From contig CAKOVX010000002.1 of assembly GCA_934122155.1 (NCBI GenBank), positions 62,001-126,000 of the forward strand: a stretch of DNA of 64,000 nt. Direction: 5' to 3'. Each line of letters begins with the position of its first letter. Position 1 is the stretch's first letter. Below, one piece after another: positions 17,494 through 25,676 of this stretch. Under the pieces are notes generated by a model. It was given only the letters and a program-made list of their open reading frames with translations, made no database searches and was not told the DNA's origin. Origin of the DNA: an uncultured Clostridia bacterium (GTDB lineage: Bacteria; Bacillota; Clostridia; TANB77; CAG-508). Position numbers and translations under genes: made by a program.

Positions 17494-18171
17494 TTATTGA
17501 GCATTATTTTCGGCTGTTGTTCCAGTATTTGTTTGATTGCTTGTTTCAGTATTTGTTTCATTGTTTGTTGTTTCATTAGAATTTGTTTCAGTTGTTTGTA
17601 CTTTTGTTACTTGTTCTGTTTTTATTTTAACATTTCTAGTAACAAATGTTGCTTGTAAAAAGTCTCCGCTTGGTACTAGTTTAAAGTTTTCTATCGTAAA
17701 TCCTAATTTGCTGTCATTTTCTATTGCTGACACAAAGCTAAGAATAGGAATATACTCACCTGTAACAGTAAATTCAATAGTATTATTTCCTGTTTCTTTG
17801 TAATTAAGGTTTACGCCCTCACTTGTAGCATGTCTTCCAAGTCTTGTCCATAAAAATTCTACTGTATATGTTTCTACTATATTAGCTTTTTCAAGTTCTT
17901 CTTTTGTACTAACATCTGCTAAATCTAAATATTCTTGTTTGGCTGTTAATAATTTAGAAACACTTGCATCTAATTCTTCTGTTTTTTTAGGATATACACC
18001 ATTCATTATAGCTTCTGTTTCTGCAATTTCTTGTGTTAAATTATCATTTTCTTCAATAATTTGGCTTGTGCCTAAAATTTTAAAATTTCCTATTGATAGG
18101 CCTTTAAAAATTATTAGCCCTGCCATGACAATTAACAATATTACTAAAACACTTATTAAAATTTTTCTCAT
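17494..18171 (-). CDS. pilO: Type IV pilus alignment protein PilO
   Basis: This 225-residue bitopic membrane protein has a TM segment at residues 4-24, then a coiled coil (IIEENDNLTQEIAETEAIMN) and a ferredoxin-like domain with IEFTVTGEYIPILSFVSAIE, the PilO fold. The last 35 residues are a Thr/Asn/Glu low-complexity tail. Its ATG overlaps the stop of the pilM-pilN fusion by 4 bases, which suggests translational coupling and a shared complex. Confidence 0.85.
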   Translation of the reverse strand: MRKILISVLVILLIVMAGLIIFKGLSIGNFKILGTSQIIEENDNLTQEIAETEAIMNGVYPKKTEELDASVSKLLTAKQEYLDLADVSTKEELEKANIVETYTVEFLWTRLGRHATSEGVNLNYKETGNNTIEFTVTGEYIPILSFVSAIENDSKLGFTIENFKLVPSGDFLQATFVTRNVKIKTEQVTKVQTTETNSNETTNNETNTETSNQTNTGTTAENNAQ

Positions 18172-19799
18172 GGCAAATCTCCTTCTATGCTAACTTTAAC
18201 TAATTTACCGTCTTTTTCTCCTGGTGAAGAAACGACTGTATCTGGTGCTAATATGCCTTTTGTTCTTAATATAGCTTTAAAATATCCTAATTGCTCATAC
18301 TTTTCTGATTGCGCTTGTATTATAATGTGTTTTGAACCTGTATTTTCAATAGATGTAATTTGTACTCCTTTTGGTATTGCATACATTATTTCTTGAAGCA
18401 AGTTTGGTATATTGTTTCTATTTTTGTTATTTTCTGATATTTGATTACTAATATTTTTCAAGTTTTCTGATAAGCGTTCATAATCACTTGTCTTATTATT
18501 TATGCTACCAATATCTTGAGTTACTTTTTCTATTTTTTGTAAGGTATCTGCTTTTACATCTGCTAATTGTTCATTTTTATCTTTTATAGTATTTGCTATA
18601 AACAGTGAAAATGTTGAATATACAGCAATCAGTATCAGTACTCCTCCCAAAGTTCTAACTAACCATCTTTCAGTTGCATCTAGTTTTCCTTTAAGACTCA
18701 TATTAAAGTTAGCTAATACTTTAGGTCTATTTTTATCTTTATTTTCGTCTTTTTCAATGTTGAATTTTGAAAGTAACTCATCAACGCTGTTCTTCAAAGT
18801 TTGTTTTTTAAAGTTAACATCCTTTATTCCATATTCAAGTCCTTGTAATGCTAAAGCTATTGCTGAATTTACTTCTACATAATCTTTTATATTAATTTTT
18901 AAAGTTTCTTTAATAAAAAATGGTTTTAATATTTCACATTTTTCTGTTCCTAGTATTTCTTGAAAATATAAGTCAACATTATTAACTACTGATAAAGTTC
19001 CTGTTAAATATACCTTCTCTATTTTTATCATGCTATTTGCAATAATTTCTTTTACTTTACTAGCAACTTTATACAATGTAGGCATTATATTGTCAAGATA
19101 TTCGTTTTCTTCTCCTTGTAGTTCTTGTCCCTCCATAGTATAAATAGTACTGTTCTTACAAATTTCATATGCTTTTGAGTAAGAATTTTCCTTTATTCTA
19201 ATTCCATCTAGTACTTGTTCTGCTCCTTCTTCTAGCTTATCTACTTGATATATTTTTTGGTCAACAATTGTAGTAATTATTGTTTGTTTTTCCATATTTA
19301 CAATAAGTGAGTTTTCTTTTTGTTTTAGGTTTGCAATGTTAGAAATACTTATTGAAATAGGAGCTATGGTTGAAAGTTTATATTCTGCAAAAGGTTGCTC
19401 TTGTTCAACTAATTTTACTTTATTTGTAGCAATATGAATTACTTTTACTTTTTCTTTATCTTCTGCACTATTTACTAGTATATATCTTGTTTCTACGCTA
19501 TTTTTGTTTATTCCTTTTTCTGAACAGAATACTTCATATTCTGTTTGTATTGCTTTTCTCAAATCTGTTTTGTTTAATAAAGTAAACATATAGAAATATT
19601 GATAAGATTCTTCTGATAAGTTTATACTAATTTGAGTTTTAAAACTATATGTGTCATTAATTACTTGATTTATAGCTTCTCCTAATTTTTCATAAAACTT
19701 TATTCCAAACGATTCGACTCTCAAAATGTCATGGTCTTTTGAAATTTTAGCGTATTTAATTATATTAGGTTCTATATAAATTCCTAAGCAACTAGCCAT
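18168..19799 (-). CDS. PilM-PilN fusion protein of the type IV pilus
   Basis: This 543-residue protein combines two usually separate parts. Residues 1 to about 340 are a PilM-type actin-like domain (CLGIYIEPNIIKYAKIS, SISINLSEES-type strands, VYLTGTLSVVNNVDLYF, VNSAIALALQGLEYG). A membrane segment near residues 385-408 (TLGGVLILIAVYSTFSLFI) is followed by a coiled coil and a PilN-like domain (LLQEIMYAIPKGVQITSIEN). PilM normally binds the short N-terminal tail of PilN in the cytoplasm; here they are covalently joined. It is the first gene of the operon, behind GAAGGAG. Confidence 0.85.
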   Translation of the reverse strand: MASCLGIYIEPNIIKYAKISKDHDILRVESFGIKFYEKLGEAINQVINDTYSFKTQISINLSEESYQYFYMFTLLNKTDLRKAIQTEYEVFCSEKGINKNSVETRYILVNSAEDKEKVKVIHIATNKVKLVEQEQPFAEYKLSTIAPISISISNIANLKQKENSLIVNMEKQTIITTIVDQKIYQVDKLEEGAEQVLDGIRIKENSYSKAYEICKNSTIYTMEGQELQGEENEYLDNIMPTLYKVASKVKEIIANSMIKIEKVYLTGTLSVVNNVDLYFQEILGTEKCEILKPFFIKETLKINIKDYVEVNSAIALALQGLEYGIKDVNFKKQTLKNSVDELLSKFNIEKDENKDKNRPKVLANFNMSLKGKLDATERWLVRTLGGVLILIAVYSTFSLFIANTIKDKNEQLADVKADTLQKIEKVTQDIGSINNKTSDYERLSENLKNISNQISENNKNRNNIPNLLQEIMYAIPKGVQITSIENTGSKHIIIQAQSEKYEQLGYFKAILRTKGILAPDTVVSSPGEKDGKLVKVSIEGDLP

Positions 19800-20076
19800 T
19801 TTTTTCTCCTTCGTTTAAAATAAAATTCTCATTAATATACTTTACATTTTTGAACAAAACATACTTGTAATTCTTCTTAATTTGACATATTTTTACCATT
19901 CGATATTATTATTTTATCTGTTTTCATTAAAAAGTCAATATGGTTTATTTATATTTAATATAATTGTAATATTTTTGTAATATTTTTGTAATATTTTTTT
20001 GTGTGAGTAAAAAAGTAATTTTATAATATGTATATAATTGTTTTGTAATTTGCACATTTTATTGTTCTATACAATA
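19800..20076. other. Upstream region of the pilus operon
   Basis: This AT-rich gap of about 280 bases holds no gene. It must carry the promoter of the pilus operon on the minus strand, but I see no pair of boxes with correct spacing that I would name. The visible features are a ribosome binding site next to the start and the 11-base tandem repeat at 19965-19997. Confidence 0.5.
19965..19997. repeat. Three tandem 11-base units upstream of the pilus operon
   Basis: TGTAATATTTT is repeated three times with a period of 11 bases, close to one helical turn. Phased A/T tracts of this kind bend DNA. It lies about 165 bases ahead of the first pilus gene. Confidence 0.7.
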
Positions 20077-20106
20077 AAAAATAGACACTATAAAAGTGCC
20101 TATTTT
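20072..20106 (-). terminator. Terminator of uppP
   Basis: The stem AAATAG-A-CACT / AGTG-C-CTATTT overlaps the uppP stop codon and is followed by six T on the minus strand. Confidence 0.85.
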
Positions 20107-20906
20107 CTTATAAAAATTATTGCTATTATTATTAATCCAAATATAATACGATAAATTGCAAAGATTTTGAAGTCTCCTTTTTTTAGGTAATTTAGTAAAA
20201 ACTTTATAGCGAAATATCCAATTATAAAACTTGTAATAATTCCTATAAAAAATGGTATACTAAATGTAAAATCTTTTAGCTTAAAAATTGTTGCCGCCAA
20301 TACTATTGGCGCAGATAACATAAATGAATATTTTGCTGCCGATTCTCTTTTTACTCCCATAGCTCTAGCTGTTGTTATTGTGATACCAGAGCGTGACACT
20401 CCTGGTATAAAAGCCAAGGCTTGAGATAAACCTATTAAAAATGTTTGTTTTAATGTCATATTTTCATATTCAACAACAGATTTTGATTTTTTGTCTACAA
20501 AATATAGTACTATTCCCATAACAATTAAAGCTATCGCTATTATAAGTGGTTTAGTTAAAGTATCTTGCATATATTTATCTAAAATAAAGCCTATTATTCC
20601 TCCTGGAATTGTAGCCAGCACTATGTACCAAAACATTCTTCCTTCAACAGTTTTTTTCTTTTTTACAACTTGGTTAAACCCACCTTTAATTAAATCTATC
20701 CAATCTCTAAAAAAGAAAATTCCTATGGCTAATAATGTACCAAAGTGAAGTGCTACATCAAACCCTTCAAAAGCATTAACAAAATCAGGGTTATTTATCC
20801 AGCCAAACATCCATGGAATTATGTTCAAATGAGCTGAGCTAGATATTGGCAATAGTTCTGTTAATCCTTGTACTATGCCTAAAATTATTGATTGATATAT
20901 TTGCAT
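20100..20906 (-). CDS. uppP: Undecaprenyl-diphosphatase
   Basis: This 268-residue polytopic membrane protein of the BacA/UppP family recycles undecaprenyl pyrophosphate to the lipid carrier monophosphate for peptidoglycan synthesis; it also raises bacitracin tolerance. The two signature regions are GIVQGLTELLPISSSAHL near the N-terminus and FIPGVSRSGITITTARAMG in the middle, giving the conserved Glu, Ser and Arg of the active site. It begins behind AAAGGAG, about 40 bases after the TPR gene. Confidence 0.96.
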   Translation of the reverse strand: MQIYQSIILGIVQGLTELLPISSSAHLNIIPWMFGWINNPDFVNAFEGFDVALHFGTLLAIGIFFFRDWIDLIKGGFNQVVKKKKTVEGRMFWYIVLATIPGGIIGFILDKYMQDTLTKPLIIAIALIVMGIVLYFVDKKSKSVVEYENMTLKQTFLIGLSQALAFIPGVSRSGITITTARAMGVKRESAAKYSFMLSAPIVLAATIFKLKDFTFSIPFFIGIITSFIIGYFAIKFLLNYLKKGDFKIFAIYRIIFGLIIIAIIFIRK

Positions 20907-20948
20907 GTTTTTCTCCTTTGCTATTTATTTTATGCTTCTTTCGTTTTA

Positions 20949-22155
20949 TTATTCCTTTTGTTTTTCATCTTTTTCGATCATATTCTGTTTAGTCATATTT
21001 CTAAACTGTAAATCATCTTTGTTTAAACTTTTAACTAATATACAGGTTTTCATTAAATGTCTATTTACGTCTTTTTCTTTTTTTGACAAAGCGTTTTTAT
21101 ATACTTTTTTTGTTTTTTCTTCTTTTGGAGGTTTAATTTCCTCTTTAATTTTAACAAATATTGGGTCTCTTTGTGCTTGTTTGTATACTTTTGGGTCTAA
21201 TTCCACAGCAACATTCATATAATTTTTCGCTTTTTCTTCGTCACCTTTTAGTAATGCAATTTGTGAAAGATAATAGTATGAACCTGCCTCTAAATTTTCT
21301 TGTTTGCTTGATTGCATAAAATATTTTTCAGCTTCATCTAAATCTCCATAAATTAATGCTATTTGTCCCAAATTAAGTTTAGCATTATAAGCCAAACTAT
21401 TAATCTCGGCAGCCTTTTCATAAAATTCTTTAGCTCTTTGAAAATCGTTAATCATAGTATGTGCCATTCCCAGATTATAATATAGGTCATAGCTTCCAGG
21501 ATTATATCTAAGAGCTGTCATATATACAGATATAGCTTCTTTATATCGTTCTTCTTCAAATAGTATTGTTCCTAATAAATTACTAACTTTTTCATATCCG
21601 TGGTTTTTGTTTTAAAGTTTCTCCTAATATTTCAATAGCTTCATCATTTTGTTTGTTTTTATTCAAAACACTGCATAATTTATAAGTAGATTCAATGTCA
21701 TTTCTCTTTAAGTCTGTTACTCTCATATATTCGCTAATAGCTGCTTCATAATTTTCTTGTTTTTCATATATTTCGGCCAATATTTTATGTCCAAAATAAC
21801 TATTAGGATTTTTGTTCAAAAATTTAGATATAATGTTTTTTGCTTCTTCTTGCTTATTTAATTTTATTAAAATAATTGCTACCGTTGTATTAAATAGTTC
21901 TGGAAAGTCCGCTTTATTTGCTCTTTCTAGCCATAATATAGCAATTGGTATAATTATAGAAAATATATAAGTAATAACTTTAAAAAAACAATTTAGTTTT
22001 ATTGAACAAATCAGTTCAATAAAACTAATTACTATTCCAATAAACTCTACTGCTAATACATATATATAACTAGTATCATTTTTTTTTATTAATTTTAAAA
22101 AAGTAATTGTAAAAAATGCTAATGCTAACACATTAAAAATTATTTTTTCAAACAT
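20949..22155 (-). CDS. Membrane-anchored TPR protein, read through a +1 frameshift at CGG
   Basis: Two open frames join into one 401-residue protein if one base is skipped at 21600. Residues 1-80 hold about three hydrophobic segments (MFEKIIFNVLALAFFTITFL onward). From about residue 90 there is a continuous row of TPR repeats: AKNIISKFLNKNPNSYFGHK and AAISEYMRVTDLKRNDIES before the junction, and YEKVSNLLGTILFEEERYKE then DLYYNLGMAHTMINDFQRAK after it. The TPR register runs on across the junction. The C-terminus is Lys/Glu-rich. I start at the ATG 10 bases behind the pyrophosphatase stop; an earlier ATG overlaps that gene. The function is unknown; TPR arrays bind other proteins. Confidence 0.75.
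21597..21600 (-). other. Putative +1 frameshift site, CGG codon (TPR gene)
   Basis: On the coding strand the frame reads CAA AAA CCA CGG ATA TGA, so it would stop two codons after CGG. Skipping the C gives GGA TAT GAA and continues the TPR array. The run is not a pure homopolymer at the point of change. Confidence 0.7.
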
Positions 22156-22165
22156 TTCGTTTTTC

Positions 22166-22696
22166 CTATTCGCCAAATTTTTCTTTATAATTTTGTATAC
22201 ATTTCTCAATTATTCTTTCTGCATCTTCTCTTCCTAGTATATCTTCTACCGCTGTTTGTTTACCTTCTAATTGTTTGTATACTTCAAAGAAGTGTTTCAT
22301 TTCTAAAGCTAATTGGTGTGGTAGTTCTTCAATATCTTGATAACAGTTTAAGAATGGATCTTTTTTGCATATTGCAATAATTTTTTCATCACGTTCGTTA
22401 TTATCTGTCATTATTAATACTCCAACAGGGTAGCATTCAGCTAATGTTAAAGGTGCAATTTCTTCTTGGCATAAAACTAGTACATCTAATGGGTCATTGT
22501 CTTCTGCATATGTTCTTGGAATAAATCCATAGTTTGCTGGATAATGTGTAGATGTATATAATACTCTGTCTAATTTTAACATTCCTGTTTCTTTGTCTAG
22601 TTCATATTTGTTTCTGCCATTTTTGCTAATCTCAACAACAGCAACAAAATCGTCTTTTCTAATCCTTTCTTCTTTTATATCGTGCCAAATATTCAT
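22166..22696 (-). CDS. ppa: Inorganic pyrophosphatase, family I
   Basis: This 176-residue soluble enzyme hydrolyses pyrophosphate to phosphate and pulls biosynthetic reactions forward. The family I signature is present: EISKNGRNKYELDKETG, then YPANYGFIPRTYAEDNDPLD, with the metal-binding Asp cluster DNDPLDVLVL. Its ATG overlaps the TGA of the small upstream gene by 4 bases, so the two are coupled. Confidence 0.96.
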   Translation of the reverse strand: MNIWHDIKEERIRKDDFVAVVEISKNGRNKYELDKETGMLKLDRVLYTSTHYPANYGFIPRTYAEDNDPLDVLVLCQEEIAPLTLAECYPVGVLIMTDNNERDEKIIAICKKDPFLNCYQDIEELPHQLALEMKHFFEVYKQLEGKQTAVEDILGREDAERIIEKCIQNYKEKFGE

Positions 22697-22911
22697 TTTT
22701 TCATCTCTTCCTTTCTTATTTTTTTATATATTTTTTTGCACAACTCAGGAAATTTAACGCCAGAAATATAACCAATTGATAGTGCTGTCAAGTAGTTATT
22801 TTTCATAGCTAATTCATTCCATTCTTTTTCCGTAGGTATAATTTTAGTGTCTGTAATACGTTTTGTCAATACTTTCATGCTTTCTTGGTAACATTCTTCA
22901 TAATTCGACAT
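22693..22911 (-). CDS. Small conserved-type hypothetical protein
   Basis: This 72-residue charged protein (MSNYEECYQESMKVLTKRIT at the start; NYLTALSIGYISGVKFPELC in the middle) has no membrane segment, and I do not recognise its family. It has its own promoter at 22931-22959, GAGG eight bases ahead of the ATG, and a stop overlapping the start of ppa. The coupling and a clean promoter argue that it is a real gene. Confidence 0.65.
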   Translation of the reverse strand: MSNYEECYQESMKVLTKRITDTKIIPTEKEWNELAMKNNYLTALSIGYISGVKFPELCKKIYKKIRKEEMKK

Positions 22912-22930
22912 ATTTAAACCTCACATATCT

Positions 22931-22959
22931 ATTTTATTCCAATATTATAAAAATTTCAA
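22931..22959 (-). promoter_or_regulatory. Promoter of the small gene-ppa unit
   Basis: On the minus strand TTGAAA (22959-22954) and TAAAAT (22936-22931) are 17 bases apart. The transcript would start near 22924, just before the ribosome binding site. Confidence 0.65.
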
Positions 22960-23097
22960 GTTATTTCAACTATTTTTAGTTTTATTTTTGTTATTTTAGT
23001 TCAATTTCTACTTATTTATTTGTTAAAATATATGACACTATATATGTAATATGCTCTATACTTGGCATATAATATAAGTTATATACAATAAGAAACA

Positions 23098-23123
23098 CCT
23101 CAAAATTTAATATTTGAGGTGCA
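23098..23123 (-). terminator. Hairpin behind the 23128-23427 gene
   Basis: CACCTCAAA and TTTGAGGTG form a perfect 9-bp stem with an 8-base loop, 5 bases beyond the stop. Only three T follow on the minus strand, so it is a modest terminator. Confidence 0.65.
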
Positions 23124-23127
23124 TACT

Positions 23128-23427
23128 TCATACAAGTACGAAGTCTTCTAAAATATCTCTTAATGCAATTGGTGTTACTTTGTTTTTTAACAATACTTCA
23201 AGCATACTATCCGCTTCATTTTCTTTGCTGAATATATGATTAAATTCTCGTTTTTCAACATCCACTTCCATTTCATTGGTACATGTTTTTATTACTCCTA
23301 TGCCATATGGTTTCTGATTTTTATTGCTATATGTTTTGTAATATTCTAATTGAATCGGATTATATGTTCTTTCCTCATCTTTGTTGTTTATCTCAGCATT
23401 TCCATATACTTTAACGGCCTTTTCCAA
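23128..23427 (-). CDS. Hypothetical protein, DUF6514-like
   Basis: This 99-residue protein has no signal or membrane segment. Its C-terminal half (QKPYGIGVIKTCTNEME, then LLKNKVTPIALRDILEDFVL) resembles the clostridial DUF6514 pattern of a YGI strand followed by a V-TP-L-D-hVhDF ending. I make that match from memory and it needs a profile search. The gene stands alone between its own hairpin and the tRNA-Leu promoter on the other strand. No function is known. Confidence 0.65.
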   Translation of the reverse strand: MEKAVKVYGNAEINNKDEERTYNPIQLEYYKTYSNKNQKPYGIGVIKTCTNEMEVDVEKREFNHIFSKENEADSMLEVLLKNKVTPIALRDILEDFVLV

Positions 23428-23509
23428 TGCATCTTCCCCTCCTTCTCACTTGTTTCGTTCCTATTATATACCTTAAAATAAAAATAGCAAGTAAATTCGT
23501 ATGACAGAA

Positions 23510-23528
23510 TTCGACACTTTTTGTCGAA
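23510..23528. promoter_or_regulatory. Inverted repeat in the divergent region ahead of tRNA-Leu
   Basis: TTCGACA and TGTCGAA form a 7-bp dyad with a 5-base centre, 46 bases before the tRNA -35 box and 83 bases before the divergent minus-strand gene. It may be an operator, but no regulator is implied by the sequence. Confidence 0.4.
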
Positions 23529-23573
23529 CTTATAAACATGGTTATTAATTTTTAATTTTTTTCACAATATATC

Positions 23574-23603
23574 TTGACAAATATAAAGCTTTCGTAGTAA
23601 AAT
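23574..23603 (+). promoter_or_regulatory. Promoter of tRNA-Leu
   Basis: A perfect -35 TTGACA (23574-23579) and TAAAAT (23598-23603) with an 18-base spacer lie about 20 bases before the mature tRNA end. Confidence 0.8.
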
Positions 23604-23625
23604 AATTCTTGTCAGTTCAATAAAT

Positions 23626-23713
23626 GCAGATGTGGCGGAACTGGCAGACGCACAGGACTTAAAATCCTGCGGTTGAATAAACCGTGCCGGTTCGATTCCG
23701 GCCATCTGCACCA
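23626..23713 (+). tRNA. tRNA-Leu, anticodon UAA
   Basis: This is an 88-base tRNA with encoded CCA. The acceptor stem GCAGATG pairs with CATCTGC over 7 bp. The anticodon stem CAGGA/TCCTG closes the loop CTTAAAA, giving anticodon TAA at 23660-23662. The long variable arm is that of a class II tRNA, and the T arm is GCCGGTTCGATTCCGGC. It reads UUA and UUG, the main leucine codons of this AT-rich genome. It is the only RNA gene I can support in the window. Confidence 0.97.
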
Positions 23714-23756
23714 AAATATCTGGTTAGAAAGCAAATTTCTAATCAGATATTTTTTT
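23714..23756 (+). terminator. Terminator of tRNA-Leu
   Basis: A 17-bp stem with one G-T pair (23714-23730 with 23736-23752) is followed by an uninterrupted T-run. It starts at the base after the tRNA CCA. Confidence 0.93.
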
Positions 23757-23834
23757 GTGTAATTTCGACAAAAGTACTAATAAGGAATTTTTTATAATTT
23801 CATAATTTTCTACTTTCTATGAAAACTAAATAAC

Positions 23835-23863
23835 TTGTAACTTTATGTAAAATGTAGTATAAT
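23835..23863 (+). promoter_or_regulatory. Promoter of the 23947-24342 gene
   Basis: TTGTAA (23835-23840) and TATAAT (23858-23863) are 17 bases apart. The leader would be about 75 bases. Confidence 0.7.
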
Positions 23864-23946
23864 ATATAGGATAAATTGTTGTTACTCCGTTTCATCAATA
23901 GAAAATAAACAACTAAGAACACGTTATTACGTAAGGAGGAAAATTT

Positions 23947-24342
23947 ATGGCAAAAAGAGTTCGTTACAATGGTGGCACAAATAGTTATTATAGTTGTTCA
24001 GACCCTTCTGAGCTGGTTATTGGTAAGGAATATGAGGTTGTTTTTTCAAGAGACCGTGGCTGGCAAACTGATTATACTCTTTATACTCTTAAGGGGATAA
24101 TTGGTGAATTTAATTCTATTTGGTTTGATGAGGTACCTTCTGTTGATAATATCTTTATAGCTATCTCTCATAATGTTCCTGTTGTTGGTAAAAATTATTA
24201 TTGCCACAAAATAGAGTTTATTGACGGTCACCCAAATCTTGTTGGTTGTTTTATAAGTATAGTTAAAGAAATTAACTATATTGGAAACAGCATTTACCAG
24301 ATAACTACGCTTAACAGTGTTTTCATTGTACATGTGGGCTAA
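23947..24342 (+). CDS. Hypothetical protein, single-gene unit
   Basis: This 131-residue soluble protein is of predicted beta character (ELVIGKEYEVVFSRDRGWQT, then YTLYTLKGIIGEFNSIWFDE). I do not recognise the family; the GKEYEVV...GEFNS.WF pattern suggests a small SH3-like barrel, by inference only. It has a good promoter, an ideal AAGGAGG ribosome binding site and its own terminator, so it is expressed alone and probably well. It sits directly after a tRNA gene, a common site for inserted cargo, but no attachment-site repeat is visible. Confidence 0.7.
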   Translation: MAKRVRYNGGTNSYYSCSDPSELVIGKEYEVVFSRDRGWQTDYTLYTLKGIIGEFNSIWFDEVPSVDNIFIAISHNVPVVGKNYYCHKIEFIDGHPNLVGCFISIVKEINYIGNSIYQITTLNSVFIVHVG

Positions 24343-24354
24343 TTGTCTAATTAA

Positions 24355-24383
24355 AAAATTCTTACCATTAGTAAGAATTTTCA
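24355..24383 (+). terminator. Terminator of the 23947-24342 gene
   Basis: A perfect 11-bp stem AAAATTCTTAC/GTAAGAATTTT has a 5-base loop, 13 bases after the stop. Confidence 0.8.
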
Positions 24384-24398
24384 CATCAATTTTAAAGT

Positions 24399-24433
24399 AA
24401 AAAGAACGTACATTTAAGTGTTACGTTCTTTTT
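24399..24433. terminator. Terminator of the ATP-grasp gene, bidirectional
   Basis: A 12-bp stem AAAAAGAACGTA/TACGTTCTTTTT has an 11-base loop. T-runs on both strands let it serve the minus-strand ATP-grasp gene and act as a second stop for the plus-strand gene. Confidence 0.85.
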
Positions 24434-24441
24434 ATTTTTAC

Positions 24442-25665
24442 TTACCAACTTAATTTTTTATACTTTCTTTTATAATTTATATCTTTCATTACTAAGTATA
24501 ATTTTCTTTTTATGCTTTTATCTGCTTTGTATTTTAATGGATTTACCATTTTTCCTTCTTTTGCTAATTTTAGCGCTTCATTTTTTAATGGTTCACTTGT
24601 TACATATTTTTTTATTACACTTTTTGGCACAAAACTTAACGCTACTTCATTTTTCATTAATGTAAATTCTTTTTCTTTATGATATATTAAGTCATCTACT
24701 AAATATTTAATTAAGTTATGACCTCCAGCAGCCAAATAATAACTACATCTAGCCTGCCTTGGATTAATTTCTAGTACTTTATATTTTCCATCTCTGTTAT
24801 CATATTTTAAATCTACTTCAGCAAATCCCTGGTAACCAATTCTTTCCATAAACTCTTTTAATGGTTCCACTACTTTTTCATCATATCCATGTTCATTAAA
24901 TCCATTTACTAAAAATGTACAATTTCCTATGCCTCCTGGATTTCTTTCTTGTAGTCCAATTTGTGCAAATGCCATTAATTGTACTTTTTTGTCTTTACTG
25001 CAATAAAATTGACAGTCAAATAAAGCACAGTCATCTCCTGGTATAAACTCTTGAATAACTAAATTGCTCTTATAACCAGATTTTTCAACTTTATTTATAA
25101 CATCTTTTAATTCCTCTTTAGAATGTACCTTAAATACTTTAAACATTCCTTCAAATTTGTGGTTGTGATACTCAATATTATTTCCTGGTTTTACTATTAG
25201 TGGGTACATAAGCTTAGCCACTTTTTCTTCATCAATGGTTTGATTTGAGTTGCAGGGATATATATATGTTTTTGGAATGTCAAATTCGCAGTTATCAAAA
25301 GTTTGATAAAATGTGTCCTTTACTAAAATTTTATTTAATATTTCTAAACTTGGATAATTATGAACATACTTTTCATTTAATTTGCTTTGATTTTCAACAA
25401 TTAGCCTTACTAATTCATCACTTGTTCCAACAAGTACAATCTTCTCATTATCACTTTGTTCAGCATATTTATTTAATGTATTTATAAATACAGTAGGGTC
25501 TTCAAAGTTAGGTACTTCTTTAAAGTTAACAATTTTGCTATATGAAACCACTCCGATTGCTCTTTTGCTTATTACATCAACTTTTTTGTTGTATAGTTCA
25601 TGATAGCATCTTGACATAAAATATGCATTAAAGTCACTACCTAATATAAGCACATCAAATTTCAT
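24442..25665 (-). CDS. ATP-grasp carboxylate-amine ligase, COG3919-like
   Basis: This 407-residue protein has an N-terminal Rossmann-like half (VLILGSDFNAYFMSRCYHEL) and an ATP-grasp core: LMYPLIVKPGNNIEY, LVIQEFIPGDDC, GFAEVDLKYD and KVLEINPRQARCSYY, the last giving the metal-binding Glu and Asn. Proteins of this build include D-aspartate ligase, which adds an amino acid to peptidoglycan precursors. It is encoded 11 bases behind an alanine-racemase-like gene, which suggests a ligase that uses a D-amino acid made by its neighbour. The substrate is not provable from sequence. Confidence 0.8.
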   Translation of the reverse strand: MKFDVLILGSDFNAYFMSRCYHELYNKKVDVISKRAIGVVSYSKIVNFKEVPNFEDPTVFINTLNKYAEQSDNEKIVLVGTSDELVRLIVENQSKLNEKYVHNYPSLEILNKILVKDTFYQTFDNCEFDIPKTYIYPCNSNQTIDEEKVAKLMYPLIVKPGNNIEYHNHKFEGMFKVFKVHSKEELKDVINKVEKSGYKSNLVIQEFIPGDDCALFDCQFYCSKDKKVQLMAFAQIGLQERNPGGIGNCTFLVNGFNEHGYDEKVVEPLKEFMERIGYQGFAEVDLKYDNRDGKYKVLEINPRQARCSYYLAAGGHNLIKYLVDDLIYHKEKEFTLMKNEVALSFVPKSVIKKYVTSEPLKNEALKLAKEGKMVNPLKYKADKSIKRKLYLVMKDINYKRKYKKLSW

Positions 25666-25676
25666 TTAATTACCTC

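Noticed and set aside
21592..22209. TPR, rluD and PBP fragments as pseudogenes from simple decay
   Set aside because: All three breaks sit on a CGG codon that is otherwise absent in frame, and the sequence on both sides is intact, so ordinary decay is a poor explanation.
23510..23528. LexA/SOS box at the TTCGACA dyad
   Set aside because: It does not fit the Firmicute CGAAC-N4-GTTCG consensus and neither neighbour is an SOS gene.
23714..24440. tRNA-Leu as an integration site with an inserted element after it
   Set aside because: No direct repeat of the tRNA 3' end, integrase or mobility gene follows; only one small gene with normal composition is present.
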